Made by a program: the position numbers and the translations under genes. Below are positions 41,973-53,716 of a stretch of DNA of 64,000 nt, in pieces. Source of the DNA: Aeromonas piscicola (lineage in GTDB: Bacteria; Pseudomonadota; Gammaproteobacteria; Enterobacterales; Aeromonadaceae). The notes beneath the pieces are model-generated. The model searched no databases and was not told the DNA's origin. It worked only from the letters and a program-made list of their open reading frames with translations. The stretch covers positions 161,102-225,101 of the forward strand of contig NZ_CDBL01000007.1 of the NCBI RefSeq assembly GCF_000820005.1, read 5' to 3'. Numbering within the stretch: position 1 is the stretch's first letter; every line of letters begins with the position of its first letter.

Positions 41973-41997
41973 CCGGCGTCAGCCTGATCCCTATAAT
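41969..41997 (+). promoter_or_regulatory. purL promoter
   Basis: TTGTCC (41969-41974), 17-bp spacer, perfect TATAAT (41992-41997). Start near 42004, about 43 nt before purL. Confidence 0.75.
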
Positions 41998-42046
41998 ACG
42001 CGCGTCTCAATTCCCCCCCACTTTAACACTTGGTGAGAAAGGTCAT

Positions 42047-45000
42047 ATGGATATCTTGCGTGGTGCCCCAGCACTGTCTGATTTTCGTGTCCAAAAACTG
42101 CTGCAACGCTTCGCACAGATGAGAAAGGAGAGTGGAGTAGAGAGCGGAGTAGAGATAGAGGATGTCTATGCCGAATATGTGCACTTCGCCGAGCTCTCGA
42201 GCCCGCTGTCACCGCCCGAGCGAGCGACATTGGGCCAGCTTCTGCACTACGGCCCGACCATCCCCGAACACACCCCCAGCGGTCAGCTGTTTCTCGTTAC
42301 CCCTCGCCCCGGCACTATCTCCCCCTGGTCTTCCAAAGCAACCGACATAGCCCACAACTGCGGCCTGACCCAGGTCAAGCGGCTGGAGCGTGGCATCGCC
42401 TATTACGTGCAGGCCAAGGGCGAATTGACCCAGGCCCAGTGCGCTGACGTTGCCGCCGTGCTCCATGACCGCATGATGGAAGTGGTGTTTGCCGAGATGA
42501 GCCAGGCGAGTGCCCTGTTTGCCCACCAGGCGCCGCGCCCCTTTACCCAGGTGGATGTGCTGGCCGGTGGCCGCAGCGCCTTGGCCTCGGCCAACGTGGC
42601 GCTGGGGCTGGCCTTGGCCGATGACGAAATCGACTATCTGGTGGAGAACTTCACCCGGCTGGGTCGCAACCCCAACGACATCGAGCTCTACATGTTTGCC
42701 CAGGCGAACTCCGAGCACTGTCGTCACAAGATCTTCAACGCCGACTGGACCATAGACGGCGAGCAGCAGCCCAAGTCGCTGTTCAAGATGATCAAGAACA
42801 CCTTTGAGCAGACGCCGGATCATGTCCTGTCTGCCTATAAAGACAACGCCGCCGTGATGGAAGGGAGCCAGGGTGGTCGATTCTTCCCGAGCCCCGCCAG
42901 CGGTGAGTACCAGTATCATCAGGAACGTGTCGACATCCTGATGAAGGTGGAGACCCACAACCACCCGACCGCCATCTCCCCCTTCCCGGGGGCAGCCACC
43001 GGCTCCGGTGGTGAAATCCGCGACGAGGGCGCAACCGGCCGTGGTGCCAAGCCCAAGGCGGGTCTGGTGGGCTTTACCGTCTCCAACCTGCGGATTCCTG
43101 GTTTCGAGCAGCCCTGGGAGCAGGACTTCGGCAAGCCGAGCCGCATCGTCAGTGCCTTTGACATCATGCAAGAGGGGCCGCTCGGCGGCGCCGCCTTCAA
43201 CAACGAATTCGGTCGCCCGGCCATTCTCGGTTACTTCCGTACCTTCGAAGAGGAGGTGCCGAGCCACAACGGCATCGAGGTGCGTGGCTATCACAAGCCC
43301 ATCATGCTGGCGGGCGGCATCGGCAACATCCGCACCGATCATGTCCAGAAAGGGGAGATCCCGGTCGGGGCCGCCCTGATAGTGCTGGGTGGTCCGGCCA
43401 TGAACATAGGTCTGGGTGGCGGCGCAGCCTCTTCCATGGCCTCCGGCCAGTCTGCCGAAGATCTCGACTTTGCCTCGGTCCAGCGTGACAACCCCGAGAT
43501 GGAGCGCCGTTGCCAGGAGGTGATCGATCGCTGCTGGCAGCTGGGGGACGACAACCCCATCGTCTTCATCCATGACGTGGGGGCCGGTGGCCTCTCCAAC
43601 GCCATGCCGGAGCTGGTCAATGACGGTGAGCGTGGTGGTCGCTTCGATTTGCGCGCCATCCAGAGCGACGAGCCGGGCATGAGCCCGCTGGAGATCTGGT
43701 GCAACGAATCCCAGGAGCGTTACGTGCTGGCGGTGGCGCAGGACAAGTTGCCGCTGTTCAAGGCGCTGTGCGAGCGTGAGCGCGCGCCCTATGCCGTCAT
43801 CGGCACCGCCACCGAAGAGAAGCACCTTACCCTCTCTGACAGCCACTTTGACAACCAGCCCATCGACTTGCCGCTGGACGTGCTGCTGGGCAAGGCGCCC
43901 AAGATGCACCGTGATGTTGTCACCCTGCCTGCCCAGGGCAAGCCGTTGCAGCTCGATGGCACCACCCTCTCCGAGGCGGCCGAGCGGGTACTGCGTCTGC
44001 CGACCGTGGCGGAGAAATCCTTCCTCATCACCATCGGCGATCGCAGCGTGACCGGGCTGGTCAACCGTGACCAGATGGTCGGTCCCTGGCAGATCCCGGT
44101 GGCCGATTGCGCCGTTACTGCGGCGACCTACGACAGCTACCACGGCGAAGCCATGTCCATGGGCGAGCGCACCCCGGTGGCGCTGCTCTCCCACGCCGCA
44201 TCCGCCCGCATGGCAGTAGCCGAAGCCCTGACCAACCTGGCACCGACTCACATTGGATCGCTCAAGCGGGTCAAGCTCTCCGCCAACTGGATGGCCGCTG
44301 CCGGTCACCCGGGTGAGGATGCCGGCCTCTATGAGGCGGTCAAGGCGGTGGGCGAGGAGCTCTGCCCGGCCCTTGGCATCACCATACCGGTGGGCAAGGA
44401 CTCCATGTCGATGAAGACCCGCTGGCAGCAGGATGGCAAGGAGCAAAGCGTCACCTCGCCGCTCTCCTTGCTCATCACCGCCTTTGCCCGGGTGGAAGAT
44501 GTTCGCAACACTGTGACGCCGCAACTGCGTACCGATCTGGGTGAGACCGACCTTATCCTGATTGACCTTGGCAACGGCAAGCAGCGCCTCGGCGCCTCGG
44601 CCCTGGCTCAGGTCTACCGTCAGCTGGGTGACAAGGCGCCGGATCTCGACAATCCGGTGCAACTGAAAGGCTTCTTCAACGCCATTCAGGCGCTAGTGGC
44701 CGATCGCAAACTGATCGCCTACCACGACCGCTCCGATGGCGGCCTGTTCGTCACCCTGACCGAGATGGCCTTCGCCGGTCACTGCGGTCTCGATATCCAG
44801 CTGGACCGCATCGGTGGCGAACTGTTGCCGGCGCTGTTCAATGAGGAGCTGGGCGCCGTCATCCAGGTGCGTCGCGACGACAAGGAAGCCGTGATGACAC
44901 TGCTGGCCGGTCACGGCCTGGCCGCCTGCTCCCATGTGCTGGGCACGGTGCGCGAGGGGGATCTCATCACCCTGCAGCGCGCGGGCCAGGAAGTGTATCG

Positions 45001-45964
45001 CGCCAGCCGTACTGCTCTTCGCACCCTCTGGGGCGAGACCAGTTGGCAGATGCAGCGCCTGCGCGACAACCCGGTGTGCGCCGACAGTGAACATGCTGCC
45101 CGTCAGGATGCCACCGACCCGGGTCTGCAGGCCAAGCTCAGCTACAACCCGTCCGAGGATGTGGCCGCGCCCTATATCGCCAAGGGGGTCTCCCCCCGTC
45201 TGGCGGTGCTGCGTGAGCAGGGGGTCAACTCCCATGTGGAGATGGCGGCTGCGTTTGACAGAGCCGGCTTTGCCGCTGTCGACGTCCATATGAGCGACAT
45301 TCTCTCTGGCCGGATCAAGCTGGAAGAGTTCCAGACCCTGGTGGCCTGTGGCGGTTTCTCCTACGGCGACGTACTGGGAGCCGGTGAGGGCTGGGCCAAG
45401 TCCATCCTGTTCAACGACAACGCCCGTGAGCAGTTCCAGCGCTTCTTCGAACGTGGCGATACCTTGTCGCTGGGCGTGTGCAACGGCTGCCAGATGATGT
45501 CCAACCTGCGCACCCTGATCCCGGGGGCCGATCTGTGGCCGCGCTTCGTGCGCAACCGCTCCGAGCGCTTCGAGGCGCGCTTCAGTCTGGTAGAGGTACA
45601 GGACTCTCCGTCTGCCTTCTTCGCCGGCATGGCGGGCTCCGTGATGCCCATTGCCGTCTCCCATGGGGAAGGGCGAGTGGAGGTGCGCGACGCCGCTCAC
45701 TTGAGCGCGCTGCAAGCCAGTGGTCTGGTGGGTCTGCGTTTCGTCGACAACCGTGGTCAGGTGACCGAGCAGTACCCGGCCAACCCGAACGGTTCGCCGG
45801 ATGGCATCAGCGCCGTGACCACCACAGACGGTCGCGCCACCATCATGATGCCGCACCCGGAGCGGGTGTTCCGCACCGTGGCCAACTCCTGGCACCCGGA
45901 CAACTGGGGCGAGGACGGAGCCTGGATGCGGATGTTCCGCAACGCCCGGGTGCAACTGGGTTAA
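42047..45964 (+). CDS. purL: Phosphoribosylformylglycinamidine synthase
   Basis: 1305 aa, the large single-chain form. ATP-dependent step of purine synthesis converting FGAR to FGAM with glutamine nitrogen. N-terminal domain [14 protein letters not shown], synthetase core with [34 protein letters not shown] and [12 protein letters not shown], and a C-terminal glutaminase with Cys in [11 protein letters not shown] and the closing [13 protein letters not shown] at 42047 follows AAAGG; the open frame upstream crosses the promoter and is not used. Confidence 0.98.
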   Translation: MDILRGAPALSDFRVQKLLQRFAQMRKESGVESGVEIEDVYAEYVHFAELSSPLSPPERATLGQLLHYGPTIPEHTPSGQLFLVTPRPGTISPWSSKATDIAHNCGLTQVKRLERGIAYYVQAKGELTQAQCADVAAVLHDRMMEVVFAEMSQASALFAHQAPRPFTQVDVLAGGRSALASANVALGLALADDEIDYLVENFTRLGRNPNDIELYMFAQANSEHCRHKIFNADWTIDGEQQPKSLFKMIKNTFEQTPDHVLSAYKDNAAVMEGSQGGRFFPSPASGEYQYHQERVDILMKVETHNHPTAISPFPGAATGSGGEIRDEGATGRGAKPKAGLVGFTVSNLRIPGFEQPWEQDFGKPSRIVSAFDIMQEGPLGGAAFNNEFGRPAILGYFRTFEEEVPSHNGIEVRGYHKPIMLAGGIGNIRTDHVQKGEIPVGAALIVLGGPAMNIGLGGGAASSMASGQSAEDLDFASVQRDNPEMERRCQEVIDRCWQLGDDNPIVFIHDVGAGGLSNAMPELVNDGERGGRFDLRAIQSDEPGMSPLEIWCNESQERYVLAVAQDKLPLFKALCERERAPYAVIGTATEEKHLTLSDSHFDNQPIDLPLDVLLGKAPKMHRDVVTLPAQGKPLQLDGTTLSEAAERVLRLPTVAEKSFLITIGDRSVTGLVNRDQMVGPWQIPVADCAVTAATYDSYHGEAMSMGERTPVALLSHAASARMAVAEALTNLAPTHIGSLKRVKLSANWMAAAGHPGEDAGLYEAVKAVGEELCPALGITIPVGKDSMSMKTRWQQDGKEQSVTSPLSLLITAFARVEDVRNTVTPQLRTDLGETDLILIDLGNGKQRLGASALAQVYRQLGDKAPDLDNPVQLKGFFNAIQALVADRKLIAYHDRSDGGLFVTLTEMAFAGHCGLDIQLDRIGGELLPALFNEELGAVIQVRRDDKEAVMTLLAGHGLAACSHVLGTVREGDLITLQRAGQEVYRASRTALRTLWGETSWQMQRLRDNPVCADSEHAARQDATDPGLQAKLSYNPSEDVAAPYIAKGVSPRLAVLREQGVNSHVEMAAAFDRAGFAAVDVHMSDILSGRIKLEEFQTLVACGGFSYGDVLGAGEGWAKSILFNDNAREQFQRFFERGDTLSLGVCNGCQMMSNLRTLIPGADLWPRFVRNRSERFEARFSLVEVQDSPSAFFAGMAGSVMPIAVSHGEGRVEVRDAAHLSALQASGLVGLRFVDNRGQVTEQYPANPNGSPDGISAVTTTDGRATIMMPHPERVFRTVANSWHPDNWGEDGAWMRMFRNARVQLG

Positions 45965-45991
45965 TCCCGCAGCGCAATCTGCAACAATAAA

Positions 45992-46017
45992 AAAACCGGC
46001 CAGCAGGCCGGTTTTTT
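45992..46017 (+). terminator. Terminator after purL
   Basis: AAAACCGGCC with GGCCGGTTTT (46006-46015), loop AGCA, T6 at 46012-46017. A second hairpin with the same CCGGCC stem, for the nuo operon, lies 190 bases on. Confidence 0.92.
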
Positions 46018-46180
46018 ATTGGCAAAGCACAGCCGCTTGCGAGGTGAGGGTAGCGCATTGTCACGGGGTAGGGCCTCGGACAGCTGATGATGATCTTTGT
46101 TTCCTGCTTCGTGGGTTTAGGCGGTCTGACAACTGTGCTGGCAAGCTATGGATATTCGTGGCATGCCCATTATGCAGATA

Positions 46181-46207
46181 AAAAAACCGGCCACTTGGGC
46201 CGGTTTT
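46181..46207 (-). terminator. Terminator of the nuo operon
   Basis: CCGGCC (46187-46192) and GGCCGG (46198-46203), with A6 on the plus strand giving T6 on the minus strand. It lies 22 nt past the nuoN stop. The 160 bases between it and the purL terminator contain nothing I can support. Confidence 0.88.
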
Positions 46208-46229
46208 GTGTTTCTGGCAGAGGCGCGAC

Positions 46230-47693
46230 TTAGCGCAGTACCACGTGCTGGAACCCCTGTACCAGGCTGATGACGGGTTGGGGGTAGATGCCCAGTGCCA
46301 CCACTATGATGGCGGAGAGCAGGACCACCATGCCGCCCGAGGAGACGGCCCAGTCGGCCTTGGCATCGCGCAGCTGCATGCCGGGTTCCCGCAGATAGAG
46401 GGTGACCATGACGCGCAGGTAGTAATAGAGACCCAGGGCGCTGCCCAGCACTATGGCGCCTGAGAGCCACCACAGCTTGGCATCGACCGTCACCCCGATC
46501 AGGTAGAACTTGCCGATGAAGCCCAGCGTCATGGGGATACCCGCGAGCGACAACATCATCACCGTCATGACGGCGGTCAGGTAGGGGCGCTTCCAGAACA
46601 GACCACGGTAGCTGTGCAGGGAGTCCGCATCCTTGCCGCGATAGGGGCTGGACATCATGCTGATGACGCCGAAGGCCCCCAGGCTGGTGAACAGGTACAT
46701 CAGCAGGTAGACGCCGGCTGCTTCTACTGGCATCTGGCCGAGGCGACTGGCGACGATCACCGCCAGCAGATAACCGAAGTGGGAGATGGAGGAGTAACCC
46801 ATCATCCGCTTGATGTTGGTCTGCAGCAGGGCCAGCAGGTTGCCGATGACGATGGAGACGACCGCCATGGCGGCCAGCAGCCAGTGGATCATGGGATCTG
46901 CCGCCGCAGGCACAGCCAGATAGAAGCGCAACAGCACGCAGAACACGGCTATCTTGCTGACGGTGGCCAGGAAGGTAGCCACTGGCGCCGGGGCGCCTTC
47001 GTACACGTCAGGTGTCCAGAGGTGGAAGGGCGCTAGGGAGAGCTTGAAGGCAAACCCCACCAGCATCAGCCCCAGACCACCCATCAGCAGCGGGTGGTGA
47101 GCCGGGGTGGTGGCCAGGGTCAGGCCCAGATCGCTGAAGCTCAGACTACCCGCCTGGGCGTAGAGCAGCGCCATGCCAAACAGCAGAAAGGCAGTGGCGG
47201 CGGCGGAGAGCACCATGTACTTGATGCTGGCTTCCAGCGAATGGCGCTCGCGGTAGGCGTAGCCCACCAGACCGAACATGGGCAGGGTCAGCATCTCGAT
47301 CCCGATGAACAGGGAGGCGAGGTGGCGGGAACCGGCCAGCACCAGACCGCCAGCGGTGGCGATCAGCAGCAGCAGGTAGAACTCTTCCCGGTTGTCAGGA
47401 TAGCCCTTGAGCCAGGAGCGACCGAAGGTGCAGGTGGCCAGGGCGCCGATGAGTACCAGTCCCATGTAGAAGACGGCGTAACCGTCTATCTGCAGCAGCG
47501 GGGTGACTCCCTGATCGCCTTGCGCCATCACGATGGGCAGGGAGAAGAGCGCCAGGTTGAGGCCCGCTATGGTGACGACGAAGGCGGTGTCGTCACAGCG
47601 CCGCCAGGCGATGGCCAGCATCAGGGCCAGCATGGCCCCCGTGGTCAGCAGCAGGGGCAACAGGGCCAGCAGTTGAGAAGCGGTGAATGTCAT
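46230..47693 (-). CDS. nuoN: NADH-quinone oxidoreductase subunit N
   Basis: 487 aa, about 14 transmembrane helices, an antiporter-like proton channel of complex I. Visible: [19 protein letters not shown], then [16 protein letters not shown] and [15 protein letters not shown], motifs shared by NuoL/M/N. The start has GGAG upstream. Last gene of the operon; between nuoM and nuoN lies a 22-codon duplicate mini-ORF. Confidence 0.96.
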   Translation of the reverse strand: MTFTASQLLALLPLLLTTGAMLALMLAIAWRRCDDTAFVVTIAGLNLALFSLPIVMAQGDQGVTPLLQIDGYAVFYMGLVLIGALATCTFGRSWLKGYPDNREEFYLLLLIATAGGLVLAGSRHLASLFIGIEMLTLPMFGLVGYAYRERHSLEASIKYMVLSAAATAFLLFGMALLYAQAGSLSFSDLGLTLATTPAHHPLLMGGLGLMLVGFAFKLSLAPFHLWTPDVYEGAPAPVATFLATVSKIAVFCVLLRFYLAVPAAADPMIHWLLAAMAVVSIVIGNLLALLQTNIKRMMGYSSISHFGYLLAVIVASRLGQMPVEAAGVYLLMYLFTSLGAFGVISMMSSPYRGKDADSLHSYRGLFWKRPYLTAVMTVMMLSLAGIPMTLGFIGKFYLIGVTVDAKLWWLSGAIVLGSALGLYYYLRVMVTLYLREPGMQLRDAKADWAVSSGGMVVLLSAIIVVALGIYPQPVISLVQGFQHVVLR

Positions 47694-47758
47694 TGCAGTG
47701 CTCCTGTAATGGACAAGTAAGGCAACAGGACCAGCGGTCGGGAAACAGTCAGGTTCAT
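47690..47758 (-). pseudogene. 22-codon mini-ORF from duplication of the nuoM-nuoN junction
   Basis: The ATG overlaps the nuoM TGA and its TGA overlaps the nuoN ATG (ATGA at both ends). A 15-base repeat, GGAGCA(T/C)TGCAATGA on the minus strand, occurs at 47769-47755 and again at 47704-47690, a period of 65 bp. The peptide starts [13 protein letters not shown] against Nuo[14 protein letters not shown] and ends ITGALQ against NuoM SAGALQ. DNA identity with the nuoN start is roughly 60% by hand. Both starts share the same GGAG site, so it could be translated. Confidence 0.75.
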
Positions 47759-49275
47759 TGCAATGCTCCAGCGGACGGCAGTGCGTACCAGTGCAGCACG
47801 CTCATCAGGCTGCTGCCTGCGGTATCGAGCACCGGCTGGGGATAGACACCGAGCAGCACCAGCAGGCCGGCTATGGTCATCATCATCACCAGTTCGCGGC
47901 GATCCAGGCCCTTGAGCACCTTCTCGTCCTTGGGCGCGCCGAAGCAGGCACGTTGCAGCATGATGAGGGAGTAGACCGATGCCAGTACCAGACCGAAGGT
48001 GGCGATGACGGTGATGATGGGAGCGACCTGGAAGCTGCCGATGAGGATCAGGAACTCGCCGACGAAGTTGCCGGTACCCGGCATGCCAAGGGAGGCCACC
48101 GAGAAGAACAGCATGACGCCGGGCAGGTAGCGCAACCGGCCCCACAGGCCGCCCATCAGGCGCAGATCACGGGTGTGCAGCCGCTCGTAGAGCTGACCGC
48201 ACAGGATGAACAGACCGGCGGCGGAGAGGCCGTGGGCGATCATCTGCACCACGGCGCCTTGCAGCGCCAGCTCGCTACCCGAGTAGATGGCGATCATCAC
48301 GAAACCCATGTGGGAGATGCTGGTGTAGGCCACCAGCCGCTTGATGTCGGTCTGGGCGAACGCCACTATGGCGCCGTAAACGATGCCGACCAGGCCCAGC
48401 AGCATGGCGTAGGGGGCGAACTCGGCAGAGGCCTCCGGGAACAGCGGCAAAGCGAAGCGCAGCAGACCGTAGGCGGCGGTTTTCAGCAAGATGCCGGCCA
48501 GGTCCACCGAGCCTGCGGTCGGCGCCTGACTGTGGGCATCCGGCAGCCAGCCGTGCAGCGGCACCAGCGGCATCTTGACCGCGAAGGCGATGAAGAAGCC
48601 CAGCATCAGCAGCCACTGGACGCCCTTGCTCATCGGGGTGTTGAGCAAGTCCTGATAGTCAAAGGTGAACACGCCGGTGGCGGCGTGGTGGGTCAGCACC
48701 AGACCCAGGATGGCGACCAGCATGATGAGGCCGCTGACCTGGGTGTAGATGAAGAACTTGGTGGCCGCGTTGATCCTGGACTTGCCGTCGGTGACCGAGT
48801 GGCCCCACAGCGCGATCAGGAAGTACATGGGGACCAGCATCATCTCCCAGAAGAAGAAGAACAGGAACAGATCCAGCGCCATGAAGACGCCGAGCACGCC
48901 CCCCAGGATCCAGAGCAGGTTCAGGTGGAAGAAGCCGATGCGCTGTACGATTTCCTTCCAGGAACAGAGGATGGCCAGCACGCCGATGAAGCAGGTGAGC
49001 ATCACCATCAAGAGCGACAGGCCATCCACCGCCAGATGCAGGGAGATGCCGAAGCGGGGGATCCAGGGCAACTGCAGTTCGGCGGCCCAGGCGGACACGC
49101 CAGTCTGGGTCGCAAGGGAAAAGTCACCGCTCCACCAGATGGCGCCGGAGAGCAGCAGGCAGGCGCTCATGGACAGCAGGGCGACCCAGCGCACGAAGTA
49201 TTCACCGAAGCGCTCCGTCTGCCAGCAGAGCAGACCGCCGATGAAGGGTATTAACAAGATCCAGAGTAAGGTCAC
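47755..49275 (-). CDS. nuoM: NADH-quinone oxidoreductase subunit M
   Basis: 506 aa with a GTG start. About 14 helices, antiporter-like subunit pumping protons. Motifs: [54 protein letters not shown]. It follows nuoL after 78 nt. The ribosome binding site is weak (GAGCTGATATC). Confidence 0.96.
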   Translation of the reverse strand: MTLLWILLIPFIGGLLCWQTERFGEYFVRWVALLSMSACLLLSGAIWWSGDFSLATQTGVSAWAAELQLPWIPRFGISLHLAVDGLSLLMVMLTCFIGVLAILCSWKEIVQRIGFFHLNLLWILGGVLGVFMALDLFLFFFFWEMMLVPMYFLIALWGHSVTDGKSRINAATKFFIYTQVSGLIMLVAILGLVLTHHAATGVFTFDYQDLLNTPMSKGVQWLLMLGFFIAFAVKMPLVPLHGWLPDAHSQAPTAGSVDLAGILLKTAAYGLLRFALPLFPEASAEFAPYAMLLGLVGIVYGAIVAFAQTDIKRLVAYTSISHMGFVMIAIYSGSELALQGAVVQMIAHGLSAAGLFILCGQLYERLHTRDLRLMGGLWGRLRYLPGVMLFFSVASLGMPGTGNFVGEFLILIGSFQVAPIITVIATFGLVLASVYSLIMLQRACFGAPKDEKVLKGLDRRELVMMMTIAGLLVLLGVYPQPVLDTAGSSLMSVLHWYALPSAGALQ

Positions 49276-49353
49276 GATATCAGCTCTCGTCTATGTTCTA
49301 GTCACTGTGCAGGCCCGTGGGCTTGCTGCGAGTTCAGGGGCTGCATCACGGGA

Positions 49354-51201
49354 TCAGCCGAGCAGCAGCAGGGCCAGGATCAGGGCGGCGCCCATCCCCA
49401 TGGAGGCTGCATACCAGCGCAACTTGCCGGAAACGGTCCAGGCCAACAGCTGGTGGCCACTCTGTGCCAGCCAGGCCGGCAGGTTCATCATCCAGTCCAG
49501 CGGATCCTTGCCGAGCAGGCGGGTGCTGAGCAGGTAGGGTTTGACCCACAGCTGATCGTACAACCAGTCAAAGCCCCAGGCATTGAACCAGAGGGTGCTG
49601 AGCAGGCGGCCAGGCGCGCTGTTCGCCACGCTGGTGGCCAGCCGACGCTCACCCAGAAACAGGAAGGCGGCCAGGGCTATGCCCGCGATGGCGACTATGC
49701 CGGAGGCTATCTCCAGCGTGTGACGACCCGCTTCTATGTGATCTCCCGGACCGGCTGGCAGCACCCCGGCCAGCGGCGGCACTATCAGGGCCCCGATCCC
49801 GGTGGAGAGCACCAGCAGCACCAGCAGTGGCAGCTGGTGGGCCAGGCCGTGGCCGGCGTGGGCCTGCGTCTGCACCTTGCCGTGGAAGGCGATGAAGATG
49901 AGGCGGAAGGTGTAGAGGGAGGTCAGGAAGGCCCCCACCAGACCGGCCCACAACAGCGTGCTCTGGCCAGATGCCTGCACCTGCCACAGGATGGCGTCTT
50001 TACTGTAGAAACCGGCCGTGACTAGCGGCAGCGCGGCCAGCGCCGAGCCCCCTACCAGGAAGCAGGCATAGACCAGCGGCAGACTCTTGCGCAGGCCCCC
50101 CATCTTGAAGATGTTCTGCTCATGGTGGGTCGCGACTATGACGGCACCGGCGGAGAGGAACAAGAGCGCCTTGAAGAAGGCGTGGGTCATCAGGTGGAAG
50201 ATGGCCCCTTCCCAGGCGCCGACCCCGAGGGCCAGGAACATGTAGCCTATCTGGCTCATGGTGGAGTAAGCCAGGATCCGCTTGATGTCGGTCTGTACCA
50301 GGGCTGCAAAACCCGCCAGCACCAGGGTAATGGCGCCGACCAGCGCCACCAGATGCAGGATCTCGGGGGCCAGCAGGAAGAGGCCGTGGGTACGGGCGAT
50401 GAGATAAACACCGGCGGTCACCATGGTCGCGGCGTGGATCAGGGCAGAAACCGGCGTCGGGCCCGCCATGGCATCCGCCAGCCAGGTTTGCAGCGGCAGC
50501 TGGGCCGATTTACCGACGGCGCCGCCCAGGAGCATCAGGCAGGCCAGCGACAGGGCAGGGGAGCCCTCGGCAAACACCACGGGGGCGCGCACCAGCAGCT
50601 CATGGATGTTGAGGGTGCCCAGCTCCCGGTAGAGGATGAACAGGCCGATGGCGAGGAAGACGTCGCCGACCCGGGTCACCACGAACGCCTTGAGGGCGGC
50701 CGCCCCGTTGGCCGGGTTGCGGTAGTAGAAGCCGATCAGCAGGTAACTGCACAGCCCCACCCCTTCCCAGCCGAGGTAGACGAACAGCAGGTCATCGGCC
50801 AGCACCAGGAACACCATGCTGGCGATGAACAGGTTGGTATAGGTGAAGAAGCGGGAATAGCCCTCTTCCCCGCGCATGTACCAGGAGGCGAACAGGTGGA
50901 TGAAGAAACCCACCCCGGTCACCACCCCCAGCATGGTCAGCGACAGGCCGTCCAGCGCCAGGCGGAAGGTGGGATTGAAGCTGCCCACCGACATCCATTG
51001 CCACAGGGTCTGGGTATAGACACCGCCGACCGGCATGGTATTGAGGAAATCGATACCGACCCACAGGGTGGTGAGGGCCGACAACCCTATGCTGCCGACG
51101 CCGATGAGCGCCGAGCTGCGCTCGCCGAAACGGCCGAGGGAGAAGGCCAGCACCAGCCATCCCAGCAGCGGGAATAGAAAAGTCAGGTATAAGAGGCTCA
51201 T
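49354..51201 (-). CDS. nuoL: NADH-quinone oxidoreductase subunit L
   Basis: 615 aa, about 16 helices including the long lateral helix at the C-terminus. Largest antiporter-like subunit of complex I. Motifs: [58 protein letters not shown]. Its ATG overlaps the nuoK stop by 4 nt. Confidence 0.97.
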   Translation of the reverse strand: MSLLYLTFLFPLLGWLVLAFSLGRFGERSSALIGVGSIGLSALTTLWVGIDFLNTMPVGGVYTQTLWQWMSVGSFNPTFRLALDGLSLTMLGVVTGVGFFIHLFASWYMRGEEGYSRFFTYTNLFIASMVFLVLADDLLFVYLGWEGVGLCSYLLIGFYYRNPANGAAALKAFVVTRVGDVFLAIGLFILYRELGTLNIHELLVRAPVVFAEGSPALSLACLMLLGGAVGKSAQLPLQTWLADAMAGPTPVSALIHAATMVTAGVYLIARTHGLFLLAPEILHLVALVGAITLVLAGFAALVQTDIKRILAYSTMSQIGYMFLALGVGAWEGAIFHLMTHAFFKALLFLSAGAVIVATHHEQNIFKMGGLRKSLPLVYACFLVGGSALAALPLVTAGFYSKDAILWQVQASGQSTLLWAGLVGAFLTSLYTFRLIFIAFHGKVQTQAHAGHGLAHQLPLLVLLVLSTGIGALIVPPLAGVLPAGPGDHIEAGRHTLEIASGIVAIAGIALAAFLFLGERRLATSVANSAPGRLLSTLWFNAWGFDWLYDQLWVKPYLLSTRLLGKDPLDWMMNLPAWLAQSGHQLLAWTVSGKLRWYAASMGMGAALILALLLLG

Positions 51202-51506
51202 CCGCGCATCTCGCTCACAGTGTCCACGTTGAGGGTGTGGTAACGACGATAGAGCAGCAGTAGTAAAGCGAGGCCGATACTGGCCTCCGCTGCCGCCAGA
51301 GAAATCACCAGTATGTACATGATCTGGCCATCGGCCTGGGCCCAGCGGCTGCCAGCCACCACGAACGCCAGCGCGGACGCATTCATCATGATCTCGATAC
51401 TCATGAGAATAAACAGCAAGTTACGGCGGATCAGCAGACCGCACAAACCGATGCAAAACAGCACGGCGGCCAGCAGCAGACCGTGTTCCATGGGGATGCC
51501 ACTCAT
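51198..51506 (-). CDS. nuoK: NADH-quinone oxidoreductase subunit K
   Basis: 102 aa, three transmembrane helices. The conserved membrane glutamates are in [12 protein letters not shown] and [12 protein letters not shown], part of the proton path. GGAGG precedes the ATG. It overlaps both nuoJ and nuoL by 4 nt (ATGA), so translation is coupled. Confidence 0.97.
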   Translation of the reverse strand: MSGIPMEHGLLLAAVLFCIGLCGLLIRRNLLFILMSIEIMMNASALAFVVAGSRWAQADGQIMYILVISLAAAEASIGLALLLLLYRRYHTLNVDTVSEMRG

Positions 51507-52066
51507 TGCTGACCTCCTTCTTGAGATGGACTTGGTGCTGGGCGCCCGGCCGTTTTGGGAACGGAAAGCACTTCCCCGCTCTTGTCTTCACGGCCCAGGT
51601 GGTAGGCGGTCACCAGACCCGCCAGCAGCAGGATGGAGGCGAGCTCCACCGCGAGCACGTAAGGGCCGAACAGGGCAATGCCGACCTCTTTCGCGCTGAC
51701 GTCGGTCAGACCAAGCTGACCCCCTGTCACGCCGAGGATGCCGTAGGCCAGAAAGCCCAGCAGGACGAGAGAGAGCAGGCCCGGACCCACCCAGGTGGTG
51801 GGGGTGAGCCAGTTCTTCTCCTGATCCTGGGACGATCCCAGGTTCAGCATCATCACCACGAACACGAACAGCACCATGATGGCGCCCGCGTAGACGATCA
51901 CCTGCAGTGCACCCGCGAAGGAGGCGCCCAGACAGAAGAAGATCATGGCCACGGCGATGAGCGAAATAATGAGATTGAGCAGCGCATGCATGGGATTGCT
52001 GGTGCTGATCACCCGCAGCGTGCTGTAAACGGCTACCAGGGCCGCGGCATAAAATGCCAGTTCCAT
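51503..52066 (-). CDS. nuoJ: NADH-quinone oxidoreductase subunit J
   Basis: 187 aa, five helices. Start at 52066 ([19 protein letters not shown]), after GGAG; the longer in-frame start overlaps nuoI. Conserved [20 protein letters not shown] includes the pi-bulge region. A hydrophilic tail ([13 protein letters not shown]) follows the last helix. Membrane arm subunit. Confidence 0.95.
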   Translation of the reverse strand: MELAFYAAALVAVYSTLRVISTSNPMHALLNLIISLIAVAMIFFCLGASFAGALQVIVYAGAIMVLFVFVVMMLNLGSSQDQEKNWLTPTTWVGPGLLSLVLLGFLAYGILGVTGGQLGLTDVSAKEVGIALFGPYVLAVELASILLLAGLVTAYHLGREDKSGEVLSVPKTAGRPAPSPSQEGGQQ

Positions 52067-52076
52067 GATTGACTCC

Positions 52077-52619
52077 TCAGGGCAGCAGGCTCTTGACATC
52101 GATAGGTTTGGCTTCGTGCTCGGCATCCCCTTTCGGCTTGCCATCGATAGCCATACCGCTCATGCGATAGAAGTTGTAATCCGGGTATTTGCCGGGCCCG
52201 CTGATCAGCAGATCTTCCTTCTCGTACACCAGATCCTGGCGGCGGTATTCGCCCATCTCGAAATCCGGCGTCAGCTGGATAGCGGTGGTGGGGCAGGCCT
52301 CTTCGCACAGGCCGCAGAAGATGCAGCGGGAGAAGTTGATGCGAAAGAACTCCGGATACCAGCGACCATCGTCCCGCTCTGCTTTCTGCAGCGAGATGCA
52401 GCCGACCGGGCAGGCCACGGCGCACAGGTTGCAAGCCACGCAGCGTTCGTCACCGTCCGGGTCGCGGGTCAGCACGATACGCCCACGGAAACGGGGAGCG
52501 GCATAGACAGTCTCTTCCGGGTAACTCAGGGTTTCGCGTGGTCGCCAGGCATGGGAAAACACCATGCCCAGACTGCGAAGTTGGGTACCGACACCCTTGA
52601 TTATGCTAACAATTTTCAT
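52077..52619 (-). CDS. nuoI: NADH-quinone oxidoreductase subunit I
   Basis: 180 aa with two 4Fe-4S clusters (N6a, N6b): [16 protein letters not shown] and [16 protein letters not shown]. It carries electrons from NuoG to NuoB in the peripheral arm. GAGG precedes the ATG. The spacer between nuoH and nuoI is a decayed duplicate of the junction. Confidence 0.97.
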   Translation of the reverse strand: MKIVSIIKGVGTQLRSLGMVFSHAWRPRETLSYPEETVYAAPRFRGRIVLTRDPDGDERCVACNLCAVACPVGCISLQKAERDDGRWYPEFFRINFSRCIFCGLCEEACPTTAIQLTPDFEMGEYRRQDLVYEKEDLLISGPGKYPDYNFYRMSGMAIDGKPKGDAEHEAKPIDVKSLLP

Positions 52620-52734
52620 AGTCGTGCCTCACTGCACATTCATCAGCACCACAGCCCCTGAGCCTTGCATCCCGAGCGGGGTGCAAGGCGCGAGGCAAGC
52701 AGACGTTCCAGCCAAACGGCATCACAATGTTCAT
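52606..52734 (-). pseudogene. Junction duplicate between nuoH and nuoI (42-codon relic)
   Basis: The frame opens MNIVM, like NuoI MKIVS, then continues PFGWNVCLP, like the NuoH C-terminal SFGWKVCLP. Bases 52699-52716 match nuoH 52811-52828 at 17 of 18. The last part (52626-52654) copies the nuoH 3' end but is out of frame. In between, a 28-base hairpin (52662-52689) has replaced part of the copy: GCCTTGCA/TGCAAGGC, with CCC/GGG inside. So it is a tandem duplication of the nuoH-nuoI junction altered later. Confidence 0.75.
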
Positions 52735-52747
52735 ATCCATTCCGGCC

Positions 52748-53716
52748 TCACTGCGCACTCATCAGCACCACGGCACCCGTGATCAGCATGTTGATCAGGG
52801 TCAGCGGCAGGCAGACTTTCCAGCCAAAGGACATCACCTGGTCAAAGCGCGGACGGGGCAGAGAGGCCCGCAGCAGGATGAAGAACACCATGAAGCAGGC
52901 GGTCTTCAGGGCAAACCAGATGAAGGGCGGCAACCAGGGACCGTGCCAGCCACCGAAGAACAGGGTCACTATGAGGGAGGAGATCAGCACTATGCCGATG
53001 TACTCGCCCACGAAGAACAGACCCCATTTCATGCCCGCATACTCGATGTGATAGCCGTCGGCGAGCTCCTGCTCGGCCTCCGGCTGGTCAAACGGGTGGC
53101 GGTGGGTGACGGCGACGCCGGCAAACAGGAAGGTGATGAAGCCCAGGATCTGGGGCACCACGTTCCACAAGCCCTCCTGAGCCTCGACTATGTCTCTCAG
53201 GTTGAAGCTGCCGGTCTGGATCACTATCCCCATCAGGGAGAGCCCCAGGAACACCTCATAGGAGAGGGTCTGAGCCGAGGCGCGCAAGCTGCCGAGCAAT
53301 GAGTACTTGTTGTTGCTTGACCAGCCTGCGAACAGCACGGCATAGACCGCCAGTCCCGCGATGGCCAGTATGTAGAGCAGGCCCACGTTGAGATCCGCCA
53401 CGCCCCAGGTGGGGGTGAGCGGTACCACGGCAAACGCCAGAATAAAGGCGGTGAAGGCGATGATGGGGGCCAGGATGAAGATCCGGCGATCCGCGAACGG
53501 CGGGATCCAGTCCTCCTTGAAGAACATCTTGACCATGTCGGCCGCCAGCTGCAGCAGGCCGAACGGGCCCACCCGGTTGGGGCCGTAGCGATCCTGCCAC
53601 AGCGCCAGCAGGCGACGTTCGATGAAGCTCATGAAGGCACCTGCCCCCACGATCCCCACCAGCACGATCAGCGCCTTGCCGACGTCAATCAGCAGATCCA
53701 TCAGGGAATCACTCAT
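52748..53716 (-). CDS. nuoH: NADH-quinone oxidoreductase subunit H
   Basis: 322 aa, eight helices; forms the quinone chamber with NuoB and NuoD. Motifs: [24 protein letters not shown], split here as [19 protein letters not shown], and [18 protein letters not shown]. The ATG overlaps the nuoG stop (ATGA). Confidence 0.97.
   Translation of the reverse strand: MSDSLMDLLIDVGKALIVLVGIVGAGAFMSFIERRLLALWQDRYGPNRVGPFGLLQLAADMVKMFFKEDWIPPFADRRIFILAPIIAFTAFILAFAVVPLTPTWGVADLNVGLLYILAIAGLAVYAVLFAGWSSNNKYSLLGSLRASAQTLSYEVFLGLSLMGIVIQTGSFNLRDIVEAQEGLWNVVPQILGFITFLFAGVAVTHRHPFDQPEAEQELADGYHIEYAGMKWGLFFVGEYIGIVLISSLIVTLFFGGWHGPWLPPFIWFALKTACFMVFFILLRASLPRPRFDQVMSFGWKVCLPLTLINMLITGAVVLMSAQ

Noticed and set aside
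45992..46207. Two terminators with the same CCGGCC stem as a mobile repeat pair
   Set aside because: Only the 6-bp stem and A run are shared; each terminator fits its own operon, so chance similarity of terminators is enough.
46087..46233. Short ORF starting MMIFVSCFVG between purL and nuoN
   Set aside because: No ribosome binding site, and it reads through the nuo terminator stem.
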